Part shown: piece by piece, positions 18,301 to 26,873 of the stretch
Position numbering within the stretch: position 1 is the stretch's first letter
How the letters are laid out: every line of letters starts with the position of its first letter
Assembly (NCBI GenBank): GCA_947089855.1
Contig: CAMUML010000001.1
Location: forward strand, 1-64,000
Reading direction: 5' to 3'
DNA length: 64,000 bases
Source: an uncultured Eubacterium sp.
GTDB taxonomy: Bacteria; Bacillota; Clostridia; Lachnospirales; Lachnospiraceae
Made by a program: the position numbers and the translations under genes
Notes under the pieces: generated by a model
What the model saw: the letters and a program-made list of their open reading frames with translations, nothing else
The model's database searches: none
What the model was told of the DNA's origin: nothing

Positions 18301-18329
18301 AAAATATATCCTATCGGGTAAAAAATCAA
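18301..18329 (-). promoter_or_regulatory. Promoter of the LTA-synthase-like gene
   Basis: Read on the minus strand, TTGATT (18329-18324) and TATTTT (18306-18301) are separated by 17 bases, about 55 bases upstream of the start codon. Confidence 0.5.
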
Positions 18330-18453
18330 TCGGTAAAAACCATAAAAATTTCTTAATATTTAATTAAATTGAGGAAATAATGAATAAAGAGTATTATTAT
18401 AGAAAAAAGTACCATCAAAAACATTGGATTTTTATGGCTTTTTAGGCAGGAAG

Positions 18454-18481
18454 CACCGTATCCACACCACTTGCATATACT
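18454..18481 (+). promoter_or_regulatory. Possible sigma-K/sigma-E type promoter for the proline-rich protein
   Basis: CACC (18454-18457), a 16-base gap and CATATACT (18474-18481) resemble the late mother-cell consensus (mACm, 16 bases, CATAnnnTA) except for the final base. No good vegetative promoter is seen close to the gene. This is a weak consensus that can occur by chance. Confidence 0.35.
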
Positions 18482-18512
18482 GTTAGTAACGAAAAGATAG
18501 GAGACAGATGCG

Positions 18513-19166
18513 TTGGATTATAAACAGGAACTGATGCGTATGCAGCAATACCAAAATGCACCCCATATGCCGTTTTACATGAGCTACCCAATCCAGAATA
18601 TCTACATGACAGAACTGGAATACGAACGGGATATGGAACGCATGAAAGAGCTGTATCCAGAAGAAGCCAGGCGGATTCAAAAACTGGTCGAAGAAGAATG
18701 CGACAAAATGGAGTATGAAGGCAGCATGATGTTCGACGAATATCCAGACCGCCTGATGCTAAAAGTAATCTGTGAACGTATTTACCAGGCTGCCGCACAG
18801 CCTGGCCAGGCCGATGCCGTTGCAGGTGACAGCCAGGACGCAATGAAAAACCAAGGCCTGAAAGCAGAGCAGTCCAATGGGCAGATGGAAAGCCAAGCAT
18901 TCCGCCCGCCCGGCCCAGGAGGCCCGCCGCCCGGCCCAGGCCGCCCACCCGGCCCGCCTTGGGGCCCGCCACCACCGCCCGGCCCACCTTGGGGCCCGCC
19001 GCCCGGTCCAGGCCGCCCGCCCGGCCCGCCTTGGGGCCCGCCACCACCGCCCGGTCCAGGCCGCCCACCCAAAAATCCAGGATTAAATACACTGATTGAA
19101 GTGTTGCTTTACAATGAAATGTACAAAAGGCGCTGCCGTCATAACCGCTGCCGCCGCTGGTGGTAA
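18513..19166 (+). CDS. Proline/glycine-rich protein, putative spore coat component
   Basis: 217 residues of unknown family. Residues 1-95 form an acidic helical domain (MYSYP-like start, then LEYERDMERMKELYPEEARR and KLVEEECDKMEYEGSMMFDE). Residues 130-190 are almost only P, G, W and R, in a 24-residue tandem repeat (PPGPPWGPPPPPG). The end is basic and aromatic (NEMYKRRCRHNRCRRWW). Start choice: AGGAG at 18499-18503 is nine bases before TTG 18513, while the ATG at 18508 opens a frame of only eight codons. A late-sporulation-type promoter may precede it. Coat or exosporium localisation is inferred from the composition and that promoter only. Confidence 0.65.
   Translation: MDYKQELMRMQQYQNAPHMPFYMSYPIQNIYMTELEYERDMERMKELYPEEARRIQKLVEEECDKMEYEGSMMFDEYPDRLMLKVICERIYQAAAQPGQADAVAGDSQDAMKNQGLKAEQSNGQMESQAFRPPGPGGPPPGPGRPPGPPWGPPPPPGPPWGPPPGPGRPPGPPWGPPPPPGPGRPPKNPGLNTLIEVLLYNEMYKRRCRHNRCRRWW
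18941..19054 (+). repeat. 72-bp-period tandem DNA repeat inside the proline-rich gene
   Basis: The 42-base segments 18941-18982 and 19013-19054 differ at one base. The period, 72 bases, is 24 codons. The tract is very GC-rich compared with its flanks and is prone to unit gain or loss. Confidence 0.85.
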
Positions 19167-19284
19167 TACACCTGCAGCAAGCATAGAGGCAGGGCTCTTT
19201 TGAAAATTGCTAGATAATTATTGACAAAATATGCAGAAGCTGTCATTAATAGTAGTGGCAGCTTTTGCATGTACTGTTTAAATT

Positions 19285-19348
19285 GTTACTATTTACAGCC
19301 TCATAACTTAGAATGTTTGTCAAGAGCAAATTGGCTGTGAATAGTAAC
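19285..19348. repeat. Small inverted-repeat element, family A, short copy
   Basis: GTTACTATTTACAGCC (19285-19300) and GGCTGTGAATAGTAAC (19333-19348) are inverted termini with one mismatched pair, enclosing 32 bases. The same termini bound a 143-bp element at 34337-34479 with a different core. It has no coding capacity, so a MITE-like or structured-RNA element is inferred. It abuts the next repeat with no gap. Confidence 0.7.
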
Positions 19349-19453
19349 TTATACTGCAAACCGCCAGAATATACAGTAATGTTAACCAAGAAAGTGCCTG
19401 GCTGGCGGTCCGCAGTCAGGATATACTGTAAATTTAACTGGTGTGCAGCATAA
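19349..19453 (+). repeat. 105-bp dispersed structured repeat, copy 1
   Basis: It begins TTATACTGCAAACCGCCAG and ends GGTGTGCAGCATAA. Near-identical copies lie at 45850-45953 (inverted) and 46285-46388. The termini are inverted (TTATACTGC / GCAGTATAA in the other copies), and an internal ACCGCCAG / CTGGCGGT pair allows a branched fold. This copy ends 46 bases before the next gene. Confidence 0.85.
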
Positions 19454-19499
19454 ATTGCATCGCACCAACATAACCGCACCGAGAAAGGAACCGCCGCCA

Positions 19500-21977
19500 A
19501 TGAAAAAAGGACTGATAAAAGCCGTTGTACTTATCACGGTATTTTGTATAACCATATCCATATCGGGCAAAATGACAAACCACGACCAGCGGGATCTTAC
19601 AACTGATATGGAAGAAGCCACTTTGCCAGTGGTCGTATTATATGACGGGGATGAACAAATTAACGAGCTGCATGGATATACTGTGCAAATGGATGCAACC
19701 GGGATGCGGGATACGATCACACCGCTTTCCAGCAGTAAAGAAATCCCGCTTCAGGTACGTACAAATGGATACCGGGTAGATGCCTTTGCTTATGAAATCC
19801 GAAGCATTGATGGCAAACGCCTGATCTCGGATGGCAGCATGGATGCGGTTGAAGAAAAAGACGGCCAGATACGGACAAGCATCCCTGTACAGAGCCTTTT
19901 GGAGCAGTCTAAAGAATATATTTTAACGTTAAAGCTGAAACAGGATGAGGATACCTGCTATTATTATACCCGGATTACGGATGGGCAGGATTACCATGTG
20001 GCGGAAAGCGTAGCGTTTGCACAGCAGGTAAATGAGCTTACTTTTTCCGACACGCCAGACGATTTATCTGCATATTGGGAGCCAGATGCGTCGGAAAATA
20101 ATACTACGCTTAATAAAGTCACAATCCATTCGAGCCTGCGGCAGGCAAATTGGGCAGACTTTGCATGCAGCAGGCTGACAATGCCGGTGCCATCCATTAA
20201 AGAAATGAATGAATCCTATAATGTAATTATGCTGAATTATGTGGTTACCGCAAATGGCAGTGAAGGGGAATTGGAGTATTTCAATGTGGAAGAATTTTAC
20301 CGGATACGCTATACCAGCCAGCGGATGTACCTGTTAAATTTTGAACGTACGATGAACCAGATCTTTAAAGGGGAAAATGATTTCCTGTATGAAAATTACC
20401 TGCAGCTTGGCATCCGGTCAAAAGACGTTGAATATATGCAGAATGAAGCAGGGACGGTTACCTGTTTTGTGCAGGAAGGAGATTTGTGGAGCTATAACCA
20501 GGCTTCCGGGCGTCTGGCGGAGGTGTTTAGCTTCCGGGGGCATGAGGGCATTGAAGCGCGGGAGAATTATATGCAGCATAATATCCGTATTTTAAGCATT
20601 GATGAAGCTGGGGATATTAATTATGTGGTCTATGGGTATATGAACCGTGGTGTGCATGAGGGCCAGGTAGGCATTAGTTTCCTGCATTATAACGGGCAGG
20701 CAAATACGAATGAAGAAAAGCTGTTTATGGTTTTTGACAAGTCTTACCAGGTGCTGCAGGCCGAGCTAGGCAAGCTGCTTTATGAAAATACAGCGGGCGG
20801 TATTTACCTGCTGTTTGACGGGGCGGTTTACCATATGGATATGGCGGCAATGGAAATGGAGGTGGTTACAAAAGGGCTAGCGGACGGGATGTATGCGGTT
20901 TCTGAGTCCAACCAGTTCCTTGCATGGATTTCGGATGATAAAGCACAGGAGATTACGGTTTTAGACCTGGAGACGGGTAGGGAACGCAAGATCAAAGCAA
21001 AAAAAGGCCGTGTGCTGCATGTGCTAGGGTATTTGCAGGAAGACTTGGTATATGGGATTGCATCTGTATCTGGGCAGCGCCCTATGCATGCGCTCCGGAT
21101 TGTCAATGCAGCCAATACAAAGGTATTAAAACAATACCATAAAAAAGGCTATTATATAGATAGCGTAGAGTTTCAAAACGGCGTCCTGCTGATCGGCCGC
21201 CTGACGGAAAGCGGCGGGGGTTATGAGCAGGCACCGCAGGATTCGATTGTTAACCGGGGCAGGGAGAAGGAAGAAAAAGAAGTGGTCCACACAACGGTAA
21301 CAGAAACCAGGCAGACGCAGGTGCAGCTGGCTTTGGCTGAGGTCGAACAGGAAGAACCGCCGGTTTTTATTGCAGCCAAACAGGTGATCAACCAGGAAGA
21401 AAAAGTGGTTGCCTTGGAGGCAGAACAAGAACACGAAAGCTACTATGCGTATGCGAAAGGCAAAGTTTCAGCTGCTACGACCAATCTGGCGGAAGCTATC
21501 CGCAGCGCCGATGAAAATATGGGGATTGTAGTGGATGGGCAGCAACGGTATATTTGGAAACGGGCCAGGGGCAATATACAGCCGTATATGGACGTCAAAC
21601 CTTCGGATGCAGATACTGCAGGCCCAGCAGCAGCAAAATGCATCAGCGCGCTGTTAAAACAGGAAAGTATGGATGTCAGTGCCGGCCAGCTGTTGGAACG
21701 GGGCAGCACGCCGCAGGAGATCTTAGAATCCCTGCTGCCGGAACGGGAAGTGTTTTTGATAGAAGGGTGTTCCCTGCAGCAGATCCTTTATTATGTAGGG
21801 CAGGGGACGCCGGTTATGGCAATTGGAGGTACACAAGGCGCCGCGCTGGTGGTCGGCTATGACGAGTTAAATGTTTGGATCTATGACCCGCAGGCAGACA
21901 GTATCGTGAAAAAGGAGCTGGAAGAGGCAAATGTGCAGTTTGGTGCATCAAGTGGTATTTATCTGGCGTATCAATAA
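19500..21977 (+). CDS. Membrane-anchored extracellular protein with a degenerate C39-like C-terminal domain
   Basis: 825 residues. An N-terminal hydrophobic segment (GLIKAVVLITVFCITISISG) serves as signal or anchor. The middle, about residues 90-610, is beta-rich and propeller-like (FLAWISDDKAQEITVLDLET, VYHMDMAAMEMEVV). A charged segment follows, and the last 130 residues resemble a C39-like peptidase fold (IQPYMDVKPSDADTAGPAAA ... GTQGAALVVGYDELNVWIYD). The positions that should hold the catalytic Cys and His appear to be Ala, so it is probably not a protease. The frame opens upstream at 19443, but AAAGGA and the signal peptide favour ATG 19500. The family is not named, and a wall- or envelope-associated role is inferred. 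Confidence 0.65.
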   Translation: MKKGLIKAVVLITVFCITISISGKMTNHDQRDLTTDMEEATLPVVVLYDGDEQINELHGYTVQMDATGMRDTITPLSSSKEIPLQVRTNGYRVDAFAYEIRSIDGKRLISDGSMDAVEEKDGQIRTSIPVQSLLEQSKEYILTLKLKQDEDTCYYYTRITDGQDYHVAESVAFAQQVNELTFSDTPDDLSAYWEPDASENNTTLNKVTIHSSLRQANWADFACSRLTMPVPSIKEMNESYNVIMLNYVVTANGSEGELEYFNVEEFYRIRYTSQRMYLLNFERTMNQIFKGENDFLYENYLQLGIRSKDVEYMQNEAGTVTCFVQEGDLWSYNQASGRLAEVFSFRGHEGIEARENYMQHNIRILSIDEAGDINYVVYGYMNRGVHEGQVGISFLHYNGQANTNEEKLFMVFDKSYQVLQAELGKLLYENTAGGIYLLFDGAVYHMDMAAMEMEVVTKGLADGMYAVSESNQFLAWISDDKAQEITVLDLETGRERKIKAKKGRVLHVLGYLQEDLVYGIASVSGQRPMHALRIVNAANTKVLKQYHKKGYYIDSVEFQNGVLLIGRLTESGGGYEQAPQDSIVNRGREKEEKEVVHTTVTETRQTQVQLALAEVEQEEPPVFIAAKQVINQEEKVVALEAEQEHESYYAYAKGKVSAATTNLAEAIRSADENMGIVVDGQQRYIWKRARGNIQPYMDVKPSDADTAGPAAAKCISALLKQESMDVSAGQLLERGSTPQEILESLLPEREVFLIEGCSLQQILYYVGQGTPVMAIGGTQGAALVVGYDELNVWIYDPQADSIVKKELEEANVQFGASSGIYLAYQ

Positions 21978-22039
21978 TAATAATTGACAATTGCTACAAA
22001 AAGTTATAGAATAAATAAGGATTTTTCATCTCAATGCCG

Positions 22040-22066
22040 GGACAACGCGCAGGCGTTGTCCTTTTT
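22040..22066 (+). terminator. Rho-independent terminator
   Basis: GGACAACGC (22040-22048), a 4-base loop and GCGTTGTCC (22053-22061), then TTTTT. It follows the C39-like gene by about 60 bases. Confidence 0.9.
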
Positions 22067-22200
22067 CATGGCAGCGGCGGGGATCGTCCCGTATGTGGTT
22101 TCCAGATACGAATATTTTATGGTATGCTGCATAACGATAGTAGAAGACAGGATTTCGTAGGGAGGGTAAGGTTAGGTGGAAGATGAGGAGGGAGTGATTA

Positions 22201-23601
22201 ATGATGGAGGCTTTGACAGATGTTTTAAAGGCTGTGGATGATTTCGTATGGGGTCCGGTCATGCTGGTGCTTTTGGTTGGGACAGGGATATTTTTAACCA
22301 TCCGCTTAAAATTTTTAACCTGGAAGAACCTTCCGTATGCGGTCAAAAGTACATTGAGCAAAGAAGCAAGGACGGTTACTGATGGTACTGGGGATGTATC
22401 CCCATTTGCGGCCTTGACGACTGCGCTTGCGGCTACGATTGGTACGGGCAATATTGTAGGCGTTGCGACTGCAATGGTATCCGGCGGGCCGGGCGCACTT
22501 GTATGGATGTGGATTTCTGCGTGTTTTGGGCTGACATCCAAGTACAGCGAATGTATGCTTGCGATTAAATACCGTGAGAAAAACGAACAGGGCGAAATGT
22601 CCGGCGGGCCGATGTATACGATGAAAAAAGCATTGAAAAATAAAAAAGCAGGCGCTGTATTAGGATGGCTGTTTGCTTTGTTTGCTGTAATTGCATCTTT
22701 TGGGATCGGAAATCTGACACAGGCAAATTCTATTTCGGACGCTTTATATGCAACGTTCCAGGTGCCTACCTGGCTGACTGGCGTGGTGGTTACAATGCTA
22801 TCCCTTGTCATCGTTGTAGGCGGCATTAAATCCATTTCAAAAATATCTTCTGTCGTTGTACCATGTATGGCCGTGTTTTATGTAGTGGGCGGCGTAATTG
22901 TCATTTTAGGCAATATTCAAAATGTCCCTTCCGGCGTGGCGGAAATATTCCGTATGGCTTTTTCCGTAAAAGCAGTAGCGGGCGGCGTAGGGGGTACGAT
23001 TGTATCGTCTATGATGGGCGGTATGCGCTACGGGATCGCACGCGGTGTATTTTCCAATGAAGCGGGCATGGGTTCTGCGGCAATTACGGCAGCATCGGCA
23101 TCTACCGACAATCCGGTACGCCAGGCATACATAAATATGACAGGCACGTTCTGGGATACCATAGTAGTCTGCACAATTACCGGGCTGTGCATAGCATCGT
23201 CTGGAGTACTTGGCATTACGGATGCAGCGGGAAAAGCCGTAGAAGGTTCGGCACTGACTATAGAAGCGTTTAAAACGGTGCTTGGCCCGGCTGGAGGGTG
23301 GATGGTGACCATCGGTATAGCGCTGTTTGCATTTTCTACCATCCTTGGTTGGGAATATCATGGGGAAAAAGCATTGGAATACTTGATGGGGACGCACCGG
23401 TATAATATGGGGTACCGCATTATTTTTTCTCTGGTCGCTTTTGTAGGCGCGACGACGACGCTGCAGATTGCATGGAATTTTTCGGATATTGCCAATGCAT
23501 TGATGGCTGTCCCAAACTTGATCTGCATGATCTTATTAAGCGGCGAAATCGCCAAAGATACAGAGGCTTTTCAGAAAATTTTGGAACGAGGGCGCAGTTA
23601 A
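22201..23601 (+). CDS. Sodium:alanine symporter family (AGCS) amino-acid carrier
   Basis: 466 residues, the usual length. It is an inner-membrane symporter that takes up alanine or glycine with sodium or protons. Family marks are GTGNIVGVATAMVSGGPGAL, FGLTSKYSECMLAIKYRE, GGPMYTMKKALKNKKAGAVL and GIARGVFSNEAGMGSA, with about ten membrane helices. GGAGGGAG lies about eight bases before the ATG-ATG pair at 22201 and 22204; either could be used. It stands alone between a terminator and the HPr-like gene's promoter. Substrate preference cannot be read from the sequence. Confidence 0.95.
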   Translation: MMEALTDVLKAVDDFVWGPVMLVLLVGTGIFLTIRLKFLTWKNLPYAVKSTLSKEARTVTDGTGDVSPFAALTTALAATIGTGNIVGVATAMVSGGPGALVWMWISACFGLTSKYSECMLAIKYREKNEQGEMSGGPMYTMKKALKNKKAGAVLGWLFALFAVIASFGIGNLTQANSISDALYATFQVPTWLTGVVVTMLSLVIVVGGIKSISKISSVVVPCMAVFYVVGGVIVILGNIQNVPSGVAEIFRMAFSVKAVAGGVGGTIVSSMMGGMRYGIARGVFSNEAGMGSAAITAASASTDNPVRQAYINMTGTFWDTIVVCTITGLCIASSGVLGITDAAGKAVEGSALTIEAFKTVLGPAGGWMVTIGIALFAFSTILGWEYHGEKALEYLMGTHRYNMGYRIIFSLVAFVGATTTLQIAWNFSDIANALMAVPNLICMILLSGEIAKDTEAFQKILERGRS

Positions 23602-23705
23602 TGAATTTGTAAAAACAATATCTGATAAATGTGCTGAAAAGTGCATAAAATTTAGCATTGAATAATAAGCCATTCGTAAGTTTTTAACAGAAATTTTAAA
23701 AACAC

Positions 23706-23734
23706 TTGCAAATGCTTGATTTTTAAGCTATATT
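23706..23734 (+). promoter_or_regulatory. Promoter of the HPr-like gene
   Basis: TTGCAA (23706-23711) and TATATT (23729-23734) are spaced by 17 bases, 60 bases before the start codon. Confidence 0.6.
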
Positions 23735-23793
23735 ACGAGATGAACTTGTGTATTCTGCACTGATTCTAGGGAGTGGAAAGGATATAAGGGAAA

Positions 23794-24048
23794 ATGAGTA
23801 ATAAGCAGATTATTGTTTCAAATGTAGCAAAGGGGCATGAAAATCCAATCGCAGAGCTTGTCCAGGTAGCGTGCCAGTTTGACAGTAATATTACGTTTGT
23901 CAATGATAACCGTAAGATTAATGCCAAGAGCATCATGGGGATTATGGCATTCAACCCCTCCAAAGGAATGAGCGTAAACATAATTACTGAAGGCAACGAC
24001 GAGAAGGAAGCTCTGCTAGCAATGGAAAAGTTTTTAGTGTGTGAGTAA
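23794..24048 (+). CDS. HPr-family phosphocarrier-like protein
   Basis: 84 residues, HPr-sized. In the phosphotransferase system HPr carries phosphate on His15 and is regulated at Ser46. Here His15 (KGHENP) and Ser46 (INAKSIMGIM) are both present at the canonical positions, but the residue two after His15 is Asn, where HPr normally has Arg17 (HARP). Arg17 helps stabilise the phosphohistidine, so transfer kinetics may differ, or the protein may be mainly regulatory (inference). No ptsI or other PTS gene is nearby. Promoter, start and a following DUF6465-like gene 19 bases downstream suggest a two-gene operon. Confidence 0.85.
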   Translation: MSNKQIIVSNVAKGHENPIAELVQVACQFDSNITFVNDNRKINAKSIMGIMAFNPSKGMSVNIITEGNDEKEALLAMEKFLVCE

Positions 24049-24067
24049 ATTGTAGGAGGTCTAGGAG

Positions 24068-24529
24068 ATGAGCTCAAAAAGTACAGACAAAGAAACCAAG
24101 ACAGTTGTTGCAGAGGCAGCAGGAATAGACAAGTCAGATACAGTGCAGGCGGCTGCGGGATCGGATAAAGCAAAAAAAGACGAGGCAAAAAAAACAGAAG
24201 GCACCAAAACAGAAGCAGTAAAGCCGTCAGATAAAAAAGCAGAAAAAGTAGAAAAAGAAGAGACGAAGGCAGTAAGGAAAACGGCCGCTAAAAAAACGGC
24301 AGCGAAGAAGGCGGAAAGGCCGGAAGTAAAGCCGGAAGTATACATTGAATATCATGGACAGCAGGCACAGCAGACAGCAGTGATTGAACGGGTGAAAGCT
24401 GCATTTGTTGCCAGCGGGCATAGAGTATCATCGATTAAATCCTTAAACATATATATAAAACCAGAAGAGTTTAAAGCTTATTATGTAATTAATGATGGAA
24501 AATATACTGGCGGTGTCGATTTATTTTAA
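24068..24529 (+). CDS. DUF6465-like protein with a lysine/alanine-rich N-terminal half
   Basis: 153 residues. The first 95 are low-complexity (AVRKTAAKKTAAKKAE and similar), resembling histone-H1-type tails. The C-terminal 60 (VYIEYHGQQAQQTAVIER ... SLNIYIKPEEFKAYYVIND ... GGVDLF) form a compact conserved domain that I recall as DUF6465, of unknown function. AGGAGG lies ahead of ATG 24068. The basic tail might bind nucleic acid or anionic polymers, but nothing in the sequence settles this. It is co-transcribed with the HPr-like gene by position. Confidence 0.75.
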   Translation: MSSKSTDKETKTVVAEAAGIDKSDTVQAAAGSDKAKKDEAKKTEGTKTEAVKPSDKKAEKVEKEETKAVRKTAAKKTAAKKAERPEVKPEVYIEYHGQQAQQTAVIERVKAAFVASGHRVSSIKSLNIYIKPEEFKAYYVINDGKYTGGVDLF

Positions 24530-24550
24530 ACCGCACGGTTTATAATTGCA

Positions 24551-24590
24551 AAAGCGTTTGTGCATTGTACGGTGTGCAGGCGCTTTTTTT
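24551..24590 (+). terminator. Probable terminator after the DUF6465-like gene
   Basis: AAAGCG (24551-24556) can pair with CGCTTT (24581-24586), followed by further Ts; an inner TGCA pair may extend the stem. Confidence 0.5.
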
Positions 24591-24599
24591 GCGCAGATA

Positions 24600-24622
24600 A
24601 GGAACTGCCTGAGGCAGTTCCT
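24600..24622 (-). terminator. Hairpin downstream of prs
   Basis: AGGAACTGCC (24600-24609) and GGCAGTTCCT (24613-24622) form a perfect 10-bp stem with a 3-base loop, about 50 bases beyond the prs stop on the minus strand. The U tract is weak. Confidence 0.6.
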
Positions 24623-24674
24623 AAATAGGGTATCTATAGAAGCTCTTTTTTGGCAAAACGCCTAATATAGCATA

Positions 24675-25859
24675 CTATGGGTTTAACTCCCCGTTTTCGT
24701 AGCGGGCCACAAGCCGTTTGATCCGGTCGTATGGATTTAAAAGCTCACTGATGGAAGCGTCATGGTTGAGCGTATCAACAATATAAGCAATGTATTTGCT
24801 CATATCGCAGTTAATATAATAAGGCTTGCTGAGTAGTTCCGGTGTCTGATAAGTCAGATTTGTCGTGATCAGCCGGTAGATAACTCCATCTTCTACTGCT
24901 TTATCGAATTTATCCAGCCCATTTGTAAATAGCCCAAAAGTAGAAATTACAAAAATACGTTTTGCTTTCCGCTTGGTCAATTCGGTTGCGACATCGATCA
25001 TACTGTCGCCGGAAGAAATCATATCGTCGATGACCAGGCAGTCTTTGCCTGCTACGGAAGCGCCAAGGAATTCATGTGCAATGATCGGGTTGCGCCCATT
25101 GACAATGCGGCTGTAATCACGGCGTTTATAGAACATGCCGATATTGATGCCGAGTACGCTGGCCAGGTATACGGCACGGTCAGTAGCGCCTTCATCCGGG
25201 CTGATGATCATCATATGGTCCGAATCAAACTTTAAATCAGGCACATGGGAACAAAGCCCTTTAATAAACTGGTAGGAAGGCCGGATCGTTTCGAAGCCGG
25301 ATAATGGGATTGCATTTTGTACACGCGGGTCATGGGCATCGAACGTAATGATATTTTCTACGCCCATGCGGGTCAATTCCTGCAGTGCCATTGCACAGTC
25401 CATCGATTCACGCCCGTTGCGCCTGTGCTGGCGGCTTTCGTACAGGAACGGCATAATTACCGTGATCCGGCGTGCCTTGCCACCGGCAGCCGCGATAATG
25501 CGCTTTAAATCGGCAAAATGGTCGTCCGGCGATTTTCGGTTCGGATGGCCGCAGACCGTGTAAGTTTCATTGTAATTGGTGACATCTACCATAATAAACA
25601 AATCATAGCCCCGGATCGATTCTTTGAGGAACCCTTTGGCTTCTCCGCTTCCAAAGCGCGGGTTCTGTGCATGGACGATATACGTATCACGTTCAAAGCC
25701 GCGGAATGCGATCGTATCTTTGTGGTCGGACTGGCGCTCCCGCCGCCATTTAACCAGGTACTGGTCTACTTTTTCACCCAGGGAAGTACAGCTTGACATT
25801 GGCACAAGCCCGAGTACGCCGACAGGAATGGATTCCAACATGTTCTCATCATAATGCAT
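24675..25859 (-). CDS. prs: Ribose-phosphate pyrophosphokinase (PRPP synthetase), long form
   Basis: 394 residues against about 315 in typical bacterial Prs. It makes PRPP from ribose 5-phosphate and ATP for nucleotide, His and Trp synthesis. Visible marks are ITVIMPFLYESRQHRRNGRE (catalytic region), ENIITFDAHDPRVQNAIP and the PRPP loop CLVIDDMISSGDSMIDV. The extra length lies in the N-terminal part and C-terminal tail. The frame is open back to 25916, but ATGGAGGAACGAATT directly before the ATG at 25859 supplies a strong RBS, so the start is placed there. The start overlaps the dnaC stop by 11 bases, implying coupled translation in the dnaD-dnaC-prs operon. Confidence 0.92.
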   Translation of the reverse strand: MHYDENMLESIPVGVLGLVPMSSCTSLGEKVDQYLVKWRRERQSDHKDTIAFRGFERDTYIVHAQNPRFGSGEAKGFLKESIRGYDLFIMVDVTNYNETYTVCGHPNRKSPDDHFADLKRIIAAAGGKARRITVIMPFLYESRQHRRNGRESMDCAMALQELTRMGVENIITFDAHDPRVQNAIPLSGFETIRPSYQFIKGLCSHVPDLKFDSDHMMIISPDEGATDRAVYLASVLGINIGMFYKRRDYSRIVNGRNPIIAHEFLGASVAGKDCLVIDDMISSGDSMIDVATELTKRKAKRIFVISTFGLFTNGLDKFDKAVEDGVIYRLITTNLTYQTPELLSKPYYINCDMSKYIAYIVDTLNHDASISELLNPYDRIKRLVARYENGELNP

Positions 25860-26859
25860 AATTCGTTCCTCCATCGTTGTTTGTTTTTTTCTTTTGGATT
25901 CTAATATCGTCACCAAACAGCTCGATTATGTTATAATTGCTTAACACCCGGGAAGAAATCCGTTCCGTATAAGTTTTGCTTAACAGGTTTAAGTCAAAGT
26001 TAGTGGAAATAAGCGTTGACTTTTTGCGCAGCAGCCGTTCGTTCAGGCAAAGGAATAAGTGCGATACGGTAAACGTGTTCGACAATTCCGCACCCAGGTC
26101 GTCAATAATTAAAAGGTCACAATCAAATATATTTTGAAAATGCCCGGAAACTTCCGAATCATTTTGGAATTTTTGTTTTTCCAGTATTTCAAAAAGCTGG
26201 AATGCCGTAAAATAAATAACGGAAAACCCATCATCCAGCAGCTGTTTTGCGATGCAATTGCATAAAAACGTCTTTCCGGTGCCGGCTTCCCCATACAGTA
26301 GCAGGTTTTGGAATTCCTGGTCAAACGATTTAATAAAGTCAAACGCCTTATAGACGGCTTCCCTGGCGGTGTCCAACGAATTCATCCCTGTTTTGGGGTT
26401 TATTTTATTTTCTGAAAAATACGAGTACGAAAAAGTCTGGAAATTTTCTTCCTCCAGGATATGTTTTAAATTCGACTGTGTATATACCAGGTCAATGGCG
26501 GCCTGCTGGAAACAACGGCATTTCTCAGATCCAATGTAGCCGGTATCTTTGCAGTATGGGCAGGCGTATGGCGGGTCAAAGTAAGCTTCATCCACTCCGG
26601 CAACTGCGAGGACTGCTTTGCGCTCGGCCCGGTAATAGTCCAGTTCCTGTTTTAACCGGCTTAAGGCCATATCGTTGCCGTTTAACATTTCTTTTGCACG
26701 GTATACGCTTGTAGCGGCAATCCGCTCATCCAATTCCTTAAGGCGCGGATAGATCCGGTATAAATGCGTTTTGCGCTCTTGTACCACATGCTGATTATAC
26801 AATTGCCTGGCATCATATTGGCGTTGAATCTCGTCGTATTGTGCATTTGATAAAGGCAT
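25849..26859 (-). CDS. DnaC/DnaI-like primosomal helicase-loader ATPase
   Basis: 336 residues. A coiled N-terminal domain, then a Cys cluster (CPYCKDTGYIGSEKCRC, a probable zinc site), then an AAA+ domain with Walker A LLLYGEAGTGKTFLCN and Walker B LLIIDDLGAEL. This order matches DnaC/DnaI helicase loaders, which bring the replicative helicase to the origin or to restart forks. Two starts are possible. ATG 26874 overlaps the dnaD stop but lacks an RBS, while GGAG lies nine bases before the ATG at 26859 (MPLSNAQYDEI). The second is preferred. Confidence 0.88.
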   Translation of the reverse strand: MPLSNAQYDEIQRQYDARQLYNQHVVQERKTHLYRIYPRLKELDERIAATSVYRAKEMLNGNDMALSRLKQELDYYRAERKAVLAVAGVDEAYFDPPYACPYCKDTGYIGSEKCRCFQQAAIDLVYTQSNLKHILEEENFQTFSYSYFSENKINPKTGMNSLDTAREAVYKAFDFIKSFDQEFQNLLLYGEAGTGKTFLCNCIAKQLLDDGFSVIYFTAFQLFEILEKQKFQNDSEVSGHFQNIFDCDLLIIDDLGAELSNTFTVSHLFLCLNERLLRKKSTLISTNFDLNLLSKTYTERISSRVLSNYNIIELFGDDIRIQKKKTNNDGGTNYAL

Positions 26860-26873
26860 TGTTCCATTCTCCA

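Noticed and set aside
18442-19092. Minus-strand frame of 216 codons opposite the proline-rich gene
   Set aside because: It is the antisense of a GC-rich repeat, so stops are rare by composition alone. No RBS or recognisable domain.
19285-19453. Adjacent repeats as a CRISPR array
   Set aside because: The units are different families, not regularly spaced direct repeats, and no cas genes are present.
22026-22835. Minus-strand frame of 269 codons over the symporter start
   Set aside because: It overlaps a clear AGCS gene and a terminator, and its product has no family features.
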